Shown here: in pieces, positions 1 to 6,556 of the stretch
How the letters are laid out: each line of letters begins with the position of its first letter
How positions within the stretch are numbered: the stretch's first letter is position 1
Assembly: GCA_028875335.1 (NCBI GenBank)
Contig: JAPPEF010000142.1
Location: 1 to 11,307 of the forward strand
DNA: 11,307 bases
Direction: 5' to 3'
Origin: Gemmatimonadota bacterium
GTDB lineage: Bacteria > Latescibacterota > UBA2968 > UBA8231
Program-made: the position numbers and the translations under genes
Notes under the pieces: model-generated
What the model was told of the DNA's origin: nothing
What the model saw: only the letters and a program-made list of their open reading frames with translations
The model's database searches: none

Positions 1-934
1 CACCGGCCGGCTCGCCGATGATGCGGATCTGGTCAATCCAGTAATGGGCCCCTAGGTCGAAGATGATGCGATTGAAGATATCGAAGCCGGTCTGGGTCTG
101 GTGGTAAGTCTGCATGCCCCAGTTGGTGACAATATCGCCGTCAACCATGTTCTCGCCACCGGAGAGCACGGCCTGCAAGTCGGTGATGATGTCGATATTG
201 CCACCGCGCTCAACGATCCCAAGGGAGATGTTGTCGCCGATAGTAGAGACCGAAATCTCGGCTAGGCCGGCACCCTCGACGAACTTGGACAGCTCAATGC
301 GGATGGTGCGGACTAGACCCGAGGATTCCTTGAACTCGCGGACAGTGCCATCGACAAAGCCACCGCCAATGTCGTCCGAGCCGGACGCGCTCAAGCCCAA
401 GGTTCGCTGGCGGGGATCGAGGACGAGTTCGTAGCTCTCATTGAAGCCAATCCCCTTGGAGAGACTGTAGCTTAAAGTGCCTTCTACGGGCACCAAGGCG
501 TTGGTAAAGAACTGCTCGCCGCTCGACAGCAGGATAGTGAAAAACTCAAAGGGCGGTGCGGCCTTGTCAAAGGTAATGACGATTTCGGAGGCAGTGACCA
601 AGCGGCCCAAGTCGAGTTCGATATAGGCGTTTTCAATGCCGTCGGCCGGGTCAGGCGACCAGCTAGTCGCCGGGTTGCCGTCCATGATGAAACCAGCGTC
701 GCGGGCGTTGCTGCCAACGCTGCGGATGCCGCCGCCAAAGTGCTCGGCATTGCGCACGGCGTCGACGTTTTTGCGCACGGACACGGGCTGAATGCGGCCA
801 GTTGCTTGGAGTTCCACAGCACCGACGGGATATTCCCACTCTAGCCAAGCGGAGCGGGTGTCAAACGAGACGCGCTCGCCAAAGGCGAAACTGCCCAACG
901 CTATTACGAGGCATAGTGCGCGAGTGATTGTCAT
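1..934 (-). CDS. Secreted discoidin-domain protein, gene C (partial, 3' end outside window)
   Basis: An open frame runs from ATG at 934 to the window edge without a stop (311 codons visible). The start has AAGGGAG seven bases upstream. Residues 1-19 (MTITRALCLVIALGSFAFG) look like a Sec signal peptide. Residues about 60-235 form an F5/8-type C (discoidin)-like domain with the motif DGNPATSWSPDP near 85-96 and IELDLGR at 105-111; a second discoidin-like domain begins near 240 and is cut after residue 311. The visible part aligns throughout with the N-terminal part of gene A at 4017-6362: both share VGAVEL/GAVEL, EHFGGGIR/AEFGGGIR, APPFE, the TIGDNI-LG-ER-G block and DLGA-YW-DQ-RIIG. Discoidin domains usually bind carbohydrate or other surface ligands. 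By inference from A, the missing C-terminus probably carries a FlgD-Ig-like domain. It lies 47 bp downstream of gene B and may be co-transcribed with it. The specific ligand is unknown. Confidence 0.85.
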   Translation of the reverse strand, partial: MTITRALCLVIALGSFAFGERVSFDTRSAWLEWEYPVGAVELQATGRIQPVSVRKNVDAVRNAEHFGGGIRSVGSNARDAGFIMDGNPATSWSPDPADGIENAYIELDLGRLVTASEIVITFDKAAPPFEFFTILLSSGEQFFTNALVPVEGTLSYSLSKGIGFNESYELVLDPRQRTLGLSASGSDDIGGGFVDGTVREFKESSGLVRTIRIELSKFVEGAGLAEISVSTIGDNISLGIVERGGNIDIITDLQAVLSGGENMVDGDIVTNWGMQTYHQTQTGFDIFNRIIFDLGAHYWIDQIRIIGEPAG

Positions 935-981
935 AGCTATGCTCCCTTAGTATGCCTCAATGGGATGGACATAGGTCGCGC

Positions 982-2781
982 TCAGTACGCTAGTCCCACT
1001 AACAATGACTGGTCCTCAGAGCCGGTATCCGTCTCAATGGAAAGACGCAGGATATAGAGCCCAGGCGGCACGGTAGCACCGTTTTCGTCCAAGCCGTCCC
1101 AAGTCGCTTGCTGCGGTCCGTTGAGCGCGCCGCTTTTTTGCAAGTTGCGCACCGGGCGGCCCGCGAGGTCATACACAATTAGGTCGGCGGGTACCTGCGA
1201 GAGGGCGCGCAGCAAGATGTAGGACACCTGTAACTGATCGTTGATCCCATCGCCGTTGGGACTAAATACCGGTGGATCAGCCTGCAACTCGAGGACGAGT
1301 TCTTGGCGCAACGCACCTTGGATGGACAGGCGGTCGGCTTGGGCTTCGGGGGTGGCGTCTCCGGCCACCACGTCTTGGCCGAGTTCGCCGGTCTGACTGT
1401 CGAAAACCTTGGCAAAGAAAGTGGTGCCATAGACCGTTACCATGGCCTCGAAGCGGATGCGCAAAAGCTGGCCCGATTCAGTCACTCGGTCGTTGGTCAG
1501 TTGGATGGCTAGCCTGCTCTCGTCCTGCGCGTCCTCTTCTGTAAAAGCGACGGGTTCCCCGTCTAGTTCGACGCTATTGACCGTGGCCTTGAAAGGCGTG
1601 CGGATTTCCACGCGGTCGAATCCATCGTTGGCATCACCGAAAGTCGAGCGAATGTAGTAGTCGAAGGTGTTGCTCTCGCCGAGGGTAACTGTCGCTGGAG
1701 TGACTTCGGCCGTCAGCTCTTCGGCCAGCGTCGGGATCGAATAGTCAAAGGAAAGCGAATCGACAAAGGCCGACTGGCGCGCGTCCTCGGACGAAAACAA
1801 CAGGCGGAACTGGACGTAGCGGCGATTGCCTGGAGATAGTAGATCGCCAAAGAAGTCCTCGTATGGTGCCGACCAAGGGCTCCACTCGTCGATGTTGTCG
1901 ATGATCGCGCCCTTGTCGGACGAGGTCAGATCGTCGTACTCGTCGGCCGCCTCGGGTGAGCCGATTGGTAGGATGGGCTCTTCCTGTCGATCCTCTCCCT
2001 CAAAGATATCGGTTTTGCGATAGTAAATTTTGGGGTCGGACACCGTGCCCGTGCGCGTCTGCAACACCACGTTAGTCAAGGGATCGGAGCGCGTCTGCAA
2101 GCGGAGTTGGCCAAAGTTGGCCGCCTCGCCGAGGTCGATGACTTCGGAGAGGTAACTGCCAGTGGGGGCGAAGCCGTCGCCAAAGACCTCGACCTCCTCG
2201 ATGATGAACTCTTGGCCCGAGCGGCTAATTAGGCGGATGAAGCGCACAAACTGGAGGGGTATATGAGCGTCAATATCCGATTCGCCCTGTTCGAGATTGG
2301 CGCTGACTTGGTTGATGAAAGCGATCGGCAGGTCTTCGCGCAGTTGCGCGGGGTTGCCGTCGTGAACAAAAAGCTCATAGGCGCGGAGGAAGATGTCGGG
2401 GTTGCCCTGAAAGCGAATGCGATTGATCGGCAGGATCGCGCCTAAGTCGATGACCATAGAGGTGCCATCGGGGCGTCGCTCGCGGGTGACGCGCCAGAAG
2501 GTCTCGACATTGCTGTCGGTGAGCAGGCCGGTCAGATCCTCGCGCGACTGCGGTGAGGAGATGTTGCCACCGCGCCGCTTCAGGGTGAGGAGCTCAACGG
2601 CATTTGTGGTCGGGTCCACCACGGCCGGGAGCAGGACAGATGCATCGGTAGTGAGTCCGGTCAGTTCGCCTACATCGTCCCATGCAGAGCCAGAGCCTCC
2701 CGCGGTCCACACGTCCACAGCACCAGCCGCCCTAGCGCCCAACAGAATGCAGATAAACAGTTTAAATCGCCATTTGAACAT
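982..2781 (-). CDS. Secreted discoidin / FlgD-Ig-like surface protein, gene B
   Basis: This is a 599-aa protein when started at ATG 2781. A TTG 36 bases further upstream lies inside a terminator palindrome and is an unlikely start. Residues 1-21 form a signal peptide (FKWRFKLFICILLGARAAGA). Residues about 75-202 are a discoidin-like domain (TDSNVETFWR, MVIDLGAILPINRIRF, ending EVEVFGDGF). The middle, about 210-350, has beta-rich repeats such as QTRTG and WSPWS. A further Ig-like stretch spans 350-475. A C-terminal FlgD-Ig/CHU_C-like domain covers 500-599 (SPNGDGIND, VYDLAGRPVRNL, TWDGLDENG, PPGLYILRL), and the protein ends LAY. The whole protein aligns with residues about 240-781 of gene A, so B is A without its first discoidin domain. 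In related phyla this C-terminal fold occurs on exported surface proteins. The role is inferred as surface adhesion or matrix; no catalytic motif is seen. Upstream AGAGG is weak and distant (11 bases). Confidence 0.85.
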   Translation of the reverse strand: MFKWRFKLFICILLGARAAGAVDVWTAGGSGSAWDDVGELTGLTTDASVLLPAVVDPTTNAVELLTLKRRGGNISSPQSREDLTGLLTDSNVETFWRVTRERRPDGTSMVIDLGAILPINRIRFQGNPDIFLRAYELFVHDGNPAQLREDLPIAFINQVSANLEQGESDIDAHIPLQFVRFIRLISRSGQEFIIEEVEVFGDGFAPTGSYLSEVIDLGEAANFGQLRLQTRSDPLTNVVLQTRTGTVSDPKIYYRKTDIFEGEDRQEEPILPIGSPEAADEYDDLTSSDKGAIIDNIDEWSPWSAPYEDFFGDLLSPGNRRYVQFRLLFSSEDARQSAFVDSLSFDYSIPTLAEELTAEVTPATVTLGESNTFDYYIRSTFGDANDGFDRVEIRTPFKATVNSVELDGEPVAFTEEDAQDESRLAIQLTNDRVTESGQLLRIRFEAMVTVYGTTFFAKVFDSQTGELGQDVVAGDATPEAQADRLSIQGALRQELVLELQADPPVFSPNGDGINDQLQVSYILLRALSQVPADLIVYDLAGRPVRNLQKSGALNGPQQATWDGLDENGATVPPGLYILRLSIETDTGSEDQSLLVGLAY

Positions 2782-2813
2782 AGCGCTTGTTGCCTCTCGT
2801 CCCCATAAACAAA

Positions 2814-2847
2814 ACAAGGGGAGGGGAATCGATTCCCCTCCCCTTGT
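2814..2847 (-). terminator. Perfect 34-bp palindromic intrinsic terminator
   Basis: Bases 2814-2847 are a perfect inverted repeat with 17-base arms and no mismatch, centred on ATCGAT; the arms contain runs of GGGG-A-GGGG and CCCC-T-CCCC. On the minus strand the hairpin is followed at once by the T-rich run TTTTGTTTA, the signature of a rho-independent terminator. The plus-strand side is not followed by T residues. It begins 34 bases after the stop of the CBM9-like gene and ends 32 bases before the ATG of gene B. It should therefore end most transcripts of the small secreted protein and leave only read-through for gene B, unless B has a promoter not seen here. Confidence 0.88.
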
Positions 2848-2880
2848 GAACGCACTTAAGACGAAGACTGTAAAGTTGGT

Positions 2881-3792
2881 TTAGAGCTCTTCGCCTACCA
2901 GCGACTTGACTTGGCCCCAAGAGGTGTCTTCAACCGCCGTGTCTACAGCTTCAATCTGCGTCAGGAAGACGTCGGGCATGCCGCCGCTGTTCATAAACTG
3001 CTCGGCCATGCTGTACTGGGCCTGCCACCAGAAACCGTTCTCGCAGCAGTCCTCAGCCATTGGATCGTTGCCGTTGGCGTTGAGACCTTCGTCGGCGTCG
3101 TCAACCGAGATCGACATGCCGATGGTCTGCTCGGCCGCGAGCGTCCACACCGTGCTGGCGTCCGGGCCACCGCTGATCGAGAGTGGGTCCATCAGCTCGG
3201 CGCTGAATTCATAGTAGTACTCTTGGCCCTGGTTGACGTGACCGGCCTCGACGAAGTCGGTGTGGGTCCACCAGAAGTTCAGGGCGTCCTGCTCAAAGTT
3301 GGCCAATGCGCCGTTGTACATCTGAACGCGCGAGAACTGCTCGGAGAAGCTCAAGCACATCTGGTAGGCCGGCTGCAGGTCTTGGTCGTTGGGTGCCGAG
3401 TACGGGCCGCCGCCTTGGTTGTCGGGATCGAAGTGCACTTCGCAGTTGTCGTCGCGGAAAGTGCAGGTGGGGTTCTTATCGACGATCAGGAAGTCGTCGT
3501 GGACGTGAATCATGGCGTGAACGCGGTTGTTGGCATCGCTCCAGCCAATGATGAGGTCGATGAACAGATCGTCGGCATCGTCGGCACCGCCAGTCAGCGG
3601 ACTCATGTCGTCAATGGTGACTTCAAAGCTGCGATCGACCCAAGCCCAGTCGGAATTGTCGCCATCAATGGTGGGCAGGGCGTTGCCGGGTATCCCCACG
3701 GCAAAATAGAGCGGTACTTCAGCCGGCTCCTGCGCGAAGGCAGCACCAGCGACGAGCAAGGTGCCTAGACTCAAAGCTAGGATTTTGCGCAT
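2881..3792 (-). CDS. Secreted CBM9/DOMON-like carbohydrate-binding-type protein
   Basis: This is a 303-aa protein. ATG at 3792 is preceded by CGAGGAGG (3801-3808) with eight bases between, the strongest ribosome site among the left-hand genes. Residues 1-20 are a classic signal peptide ending AAFA|Q. The mature part opens with a pattern typical of CBM9-like and DOMON-like sugar or haem-binding folds: PTIDGDNSDWAWVDRSFEV at 40-58, then an acidic strand DDLFIDLIIGWSD and VHAMIHVHDDFLIVD. The later part contains CTFRDDNCEVHFDPDNQGG (110-128) and AEDCCENGFWW (247-256), so four of its cysteines lie in two close pairs and may form disulfides. The protein is acidic and tryptophan-rich. No catalytic residues are recognisable. 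It has its own promoter and leader upstream and a strong terminator downstream, consistent with an abundant exported protein. The CBM9-like call rests on the N-terminal motif only; ligand and function are unknown. Confidence 0.82.
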   Translation of the reverse strand: MRKILALSLGTLLVAGAAFAQEPAEVPLYFAVGIPGNALPTIDGDNSDWAWVDRSFEVTIDDMSPLTGGADDADDLFIDLIIGWSDANNRVHAMIHVHDDFLIVDKNPTCTFRDDNCEVHFDPDNQGGGPYSAPNDQDLQPAYQMCLSFSEQFSRVQMYNGALANFEQDALNFWWTHTDFVEAGHVNQGQEYYYEFSAELMDPLSISGGPDASTVWTLAAEQTIGMSISVDDADEGLNANGNDPMAEDCCENGFWWQAQYSMAEQFMNSGGMPDVFLTQIEAVDTAVEDTSWGQVKSLVGEEL

Positions 3793-3960
3793 TGTTAAAT
3801 CCTCCTCGATAGGGTTTATACGCGAAACGTGAAAAATGAAAAGAAAAGGCCCGCCACAAGGCTTTTAGCGGGCGGAATTATGAGGTTTTTAAACAGTGTA
3901 GCAGTTGTACTGCGAACCTCCTTTCACCAGCGATAGTTGGGCCATTTTCTCATAATGGTC
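3793..3960 (-). other. Unusual transcribed leader or small RNA candidate with micro-ORFs
   Basis: Reading the minus strand from the predicted start near 3958: an ATG at 3953 opens a 9-codon frame, MRKWPNYRW, that stops at 3924. Its TGG-TGA end overlaps a GTG at 3927, which opens a 12-codon frame, VKGGSQYNCYTV, ending at 3889. Bases 3924-3916 read AAAGGAGGT, a near-perfect Shine-Dalgarno sequence, but no ATG follows until the main start at 3792. A small hairpin GCAGT-ACA-ACTGC (3913-3901) follows, then the GC hairpin and T-rich run. The parts resemble an attenuator leader or an independent small RNA of about 120 nt. Neither micro-ORF is shown to be translated. I do not recognise the element as any known riboswitch class. 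Confidence 0.4.
3829..3875 (-). terminator. GC hairpin plus T-rich tract in the leader of the CBM9-like gene (terminator or attenuator)
   Basis: On the minus strand GCCCGC (3873-3868) pairs with GCGGGC (3854-3849) across a 13-base loop, and the stem is followed by CTTTTCTTTTCATTTTT. A competing pairing of CCGCC (3875-3871) with GGCGG (3855-3851) uses the same bases. A third pairing, AAAAGCC (3866-3860) with the GGC-C-TTTT run beyond the stem, is also possible. The element lies about 140 bases after the stop of gene A and about 40 bases before the SD of the CBM9-like gene. It may terminate read-through from A, end a short RNA, or act as an attenuator. The tail is interrupted by C residues, so termination may be incomplete. 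Confidence 0.6.
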
Positions 3961-3964
3961 GGTA

Positions 3965-3993
3965 AATAGAACAAACATGCGCATACTTGTCAA
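3965..3993 (-). promoter_or_regulatory. Sigma-70-like promoter for the CBM9-like gene leader
   Basis: On the minus strand a perfect -35 hexamer TTGACA (3993-3988) is followed by a 17-base spacer and TCTATT (3970-3965, four of six matches to the -10 consensus). An alternative -10 TATTTA lies two bases further on. A run of seven A residues just upstream of the -35 resembles an UP element. The expected transcription start is near 3958, about 165 bases before the ATG at 3792. Confidence 0.6.
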
Positions 3994-4016
3994 GATTTTT
4001 TTGCTTGCTGAACCCC

Positions 4017-6362
4017 TTAATAAGCTACTGAAATGAGCGCTTGCACTTTCTCATCCCCCGCGTCGCCCTCGACGAGGATTTCGAGCACGTACAGACCTGG
4101 GGCCACCCAATCACCTCGGCTGTCGCGGCCATCCCAAACGAGGTCGAGTTGACCGGCGCGGCTGTCTTCGCTGCGGTCGTATACTGGCCGACCGGCGAGG
4201 TCGTATAGCCGCAATCGCAGGGGGCGCGGTGCCAGTACATTGACCAACGCGATCTCCAGTGTCAGTTCGTCGTTGATCCCGTCGCCGTTAGGGGTTATCG
4301 CCTTGGACGAGAGAGACATATTGGCGAGTAACTCCCGAGAGATCGGCAAGCTGACGATGTTGGTGTTGCTCTCGATTTGGTCGGTGGCGTCGCCTGGGTC
4401 CACGCGCTGGCGCACGCTCTCGTGTTGGCGGCTGTCCTGCAAAAAGACGTCGAAGCGCGTCGATTGTCTAAATACCGAGGATTCAAACTTCAGCTCGATG
4501 AGTTGATCGGTGCGGATGCGGTTGGGCAGATGGACTAGAAAACCACCTGTAGTGGTATCCATCTGCGCGTCGAGCGTGGTGCCATTGTGCGCGACGCTGG
4601 TAAATTGCACCGGTGTGTCCGACTCGACGGCGAGGCGGTCGAATCCGCTGGCATTTTCGGGCCGCAAGTAGTAGGTAAACTCCGTCAGTACTCCCGGTAG
4701 GGCCTGCTGAGGAAAAATTTCGCCGAGTACGCGGCCGGCGAGCGGTTGGGTGAAATTGATGGCCAAATGGTCGATAGAAGCGCCCACGGCCGGCGAATCC
4801 GAAGTCATGCGCACGTCGATTTCGAGGTAACGACGCGGTGAGGGCGAAAGAAACGCCTCGCCCGAAAAGCTGTAAATGCGGCTCCACGCACTCCAATCGC
4901 CGCCCGCGGCAAGAGTGGTGTCAATGGGGCCTTTGAAACTGGGAATGAGCTTGTTGTACTTCCGCTCGGTGACTTCCTTGCCATTCTTGTCGTAGTATGT
5001 GTAGGTCTCCAAGACTTCGTTGCCGGTGCGGGTGCGAATCTCAATGCGCGTACCGGGCGGCTCGTCTCCACTCCACTCCACGGAGTTGAGGTTTTTGCCG
5101 GCACCTAAGTCGATCAGAGGGGAGCGGAAATCGACCTCCGACGGGAACCCCTCGCCGAAAATCTGAATCTCGTCGGTGGTCCCACCAGCTCCGCAGCCCG
5201 GGATCGTGCTGGCACCGCCCACCTCGCCGAGCCGCTGCAAGGAATAGCAACTGGTGTCCCAGTACTTCCAGAAGATGCGGACAAAGCGCGTCGGCAGCAG
5301 GTCGAAGTTGTGATCGACTAGGCCCTTGGAGGTCTGACTGCCAGGCGAGGCACCGGAAAAGTGCTTGGTCCATAGGCGGGTGCCGTCGGGCGAAAGCGAG
5401 CCGTCCGAGGTCATAAACTCGTAGAAGCGGAAGTCCCAGCGCCGGCGGTGAACGTAGTGGCGAGTGGTAATGCCGCCGCCAAACCCGGAGCGCACGACCA
5501 CGCCGCCGATAATCCGCGTTTGATCAACCCAATAGACCGCCCCCAAGTCGAGGATCATGTGAGCGAGGATATCGGTGAGGCCCCTAGAGGCCGTGCCAGC
5601 ACGCCAGCGCTCGTACAAGTCGCCGTCAAAGAGCGCTCTCGCCTTACCTAAAGGCTGCAGATCGTTACTGGCGAGATTGATGCTGATGTCAACGGCCCCT
5701 CCGCGTTCCAACAGCCCAAGGGCGATGTTGTCGCCGATGGTCTCGACTTCCACCTCGACGAGACGGACATCGGGCGCTAGAAGCAGCGGCTCAAAGCGGA
5801 TGAATTGCAGCGGCTCGGCGTCAATCTCTTCTATTAGGTACGTCACCCGATGGCGGCTATTTTCCTTGATGCGCTCCTTGGTGCGGTAAACGAGGGAGCC
5901 TTCTATCGGTGCGGCGATAAAGTCTGTTTCCGGCTCGCCGGTCGAGAGCAAGAGATCGAAAAGCTCAAAGGGCGGAGCCTCCGCGTCGAATACTAAAGTG
6001 ACGCTTTTGGCCGAGACCGCGCGGCCCAAGTCAATCTCGATAAACCACTCGTCCGGATCGGTCTCTGGATCGGGTGCCCAGCCGGTAGCTGGATTGCCGT
6101 CAATGGCCAAACGAGCGGTGTTGAGGTTGGAGCCCGCGTTGCGGATGCCACCACCGAATTCGGCCAAATCGCGTACGGCGTCGGTTCCCTTCTCAATCCG
6201 GGTTAGCTGGATCGAGCCCGATGGCGTCAACTCCACCGCGCCCAAGGGCAGATCTTCCCATTGCCGCCAGTCGCGCGCCGAGTCGTAGCGTATCTGGTCG
6301 GCTGCTAGGGGATAGCTACTGCCCAAGACCAAGATGGTGGCTAGGGCCATGCGAAAATTCAT
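4017..6362 (-). CDS. Secreted double-discoidin / FlgD-Ig-like surface protein, gene A
   Basis: This is a 781-aa protein from ATG 6362, which has AGAAGG five bases upstream. The frame continues upstream to a TTG at 6464, but that would put 34 non-signal residues ahead of a good signal peptide. Residues 1-21 are the signal peptide (NFRMALATILVLGSSYPLAA). Discoidin-like domain 1 lies at about 60-205 (DGNPATGWAPDP, FIEIDLGRAVSAKSVTLVF). Discoidin-like domain 2 lies at about 240-405 (LFDGDLYERW, MILDLGAVYWVDQTRIIGG, RFVRIFWKYW, IQIFGEGF) with a longer loop containing C372 and C390. A beta-rich middle region (about 410-540) has RTRTG and WSAWS, and an Ig-like stretch spans 540-655. The FlgD-Ig/CHU_C-like end lies at 685-781 (ITPNGDGINDEL, LYDLAGRPVYD, LVWDGRDSRGDWVAPGLYVLE) and the protein ends SVAY. 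It is the longest of three paralogues in the window. The likely role is a surface or matrix ligand-binding protein; no enzyme motif is seen. Confidence 0.87.
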   Translation of the reverse strand: MNFRMALATILVLGSSYPLAADQIRYDSARDWRQWEDLPLGAVELTPSGSIQLTRIEKGTDAVRDLAEFGGGIRNAGSNLNTARLAIDGNPATGWAPDPETDPDEWFIEIDLGRAVSAKSVTLVFDAEAPPFELFDLLLSTGEPETDFIAAPIEGSLVYRTKERIKENSRHRVTYLIEEIDAEPLQFIRFEPLLLAPDVRLVEVEVETIGDNIALGLLERGGAVDISINLASNDLQPLGKARALFDGDLYERWRAGTASRGLTDILAHMILDLGAVYWVDQTRIIGGVVVRSGFGGGITTRHYVHRRRWDFRFYEFMTSDGSLSPDGTRLWTKHFSGASPGSQTSKGLVDHNFDLLPTRFVRIFWKYWDTSCYSLQRLGEVGGASTIPGCGAGGTTDEIQIFGEGFPSEVDFRSPLIDLGAGKNLNSVEWSGDEPPGTRIEIRTRTGNEVLETYTYYDKNGKEVTERKYNKLIPSFKGPIDTTLAAGGDWSAWSRIYSFSGEAFLSPSPRRYLEIDVRMTSDSPAVGASIDHLAINFTQPLAGRVLGEIFPQQALPGVLTEFTYYLRPENASGFDRLAVESDTPVQFTSVAHNGTTLDAQMDTTTGGFLVHLPNRIRTDQLIELKFESSVFRQSTRFDVFLQDSRQHESVRQRVDPGDATDQIESNTNIVSLPISRELLANMSLSSKAITPNGDGINDELTLEIALVNVLAPRPLRLRLYDLAGRPVYDRSEDSRAGQLDLVWDGRDSRGDWVAPGLYVLEILVEGDAGDEKVQALISVAY

Positions 6363-6556
6363 AAGCGCCTTCTTTTGTGCACGTATCGCAGAGGATGAAC
6401 GTCCCAATCGCTCACTTAAAAAAATATATATGTTAAAAAATACCTGCAGCGCAGAGCAAGGCAAATGGACTGCCCGCAGGCCGGAGCGGAATTTCTGCTC
6501 TATTTGTATCTTACTTTACATAGCCGAATCAACTCCTTGCTGGAGAATGTGCCAAT
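6363..6556. promoter_or_regulatory. Divergent AT-rich intergenic region between gene A and the SUMF1-like operon
   Basis: This 194-bp gap separates divergent genes and must hold promoters for both. On the minus strand a weak TTGCCT (6464-6459), 16-base spacer and TATTTT (6442-6437) sit ahead of gene A, next to an AT run AACATATATATTTTTTT. On the plus strand GGAGA at 6542-6546 is the probable ribosome site for the gene at 6557; the AT-rich stretch near 6500-6525 is the likely promoter area, but no clear hexamers can be called. Confidence 0.35.

Noticed and set aside
2782..2817. TTG at 2817 as start of gene B
   Set aside because: The TTG lies inside the terminator palindrome, lacks an SD, and would add 12 residues ahead of a normal signal peptide that starts at ATG 2781.
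2911..3768. A 285-codon open frame on the plus strand
   Set aside because: It is fully antisense to the CBM9-like gene, which has a strong SD, signal peptide and terminator. The plus-strand product is valine/alanine-rich and low in complexity, as expected from a GC-biased shadow frame.
3889..3953. Classical trp-type attenuator
   Set aside because: Only two Trp codons that are not adjacent, and the downstream gene is not biosynthetic. Kept only as a hypothesis under the leader finding.
6363..6464. TTG at 6464 as start of gene A
   Set aside because: It would put 34 residues ahead of a good signal peptide and cover the AT-rich promoter area. ATG 6362 has an adjacent AGAAGG.
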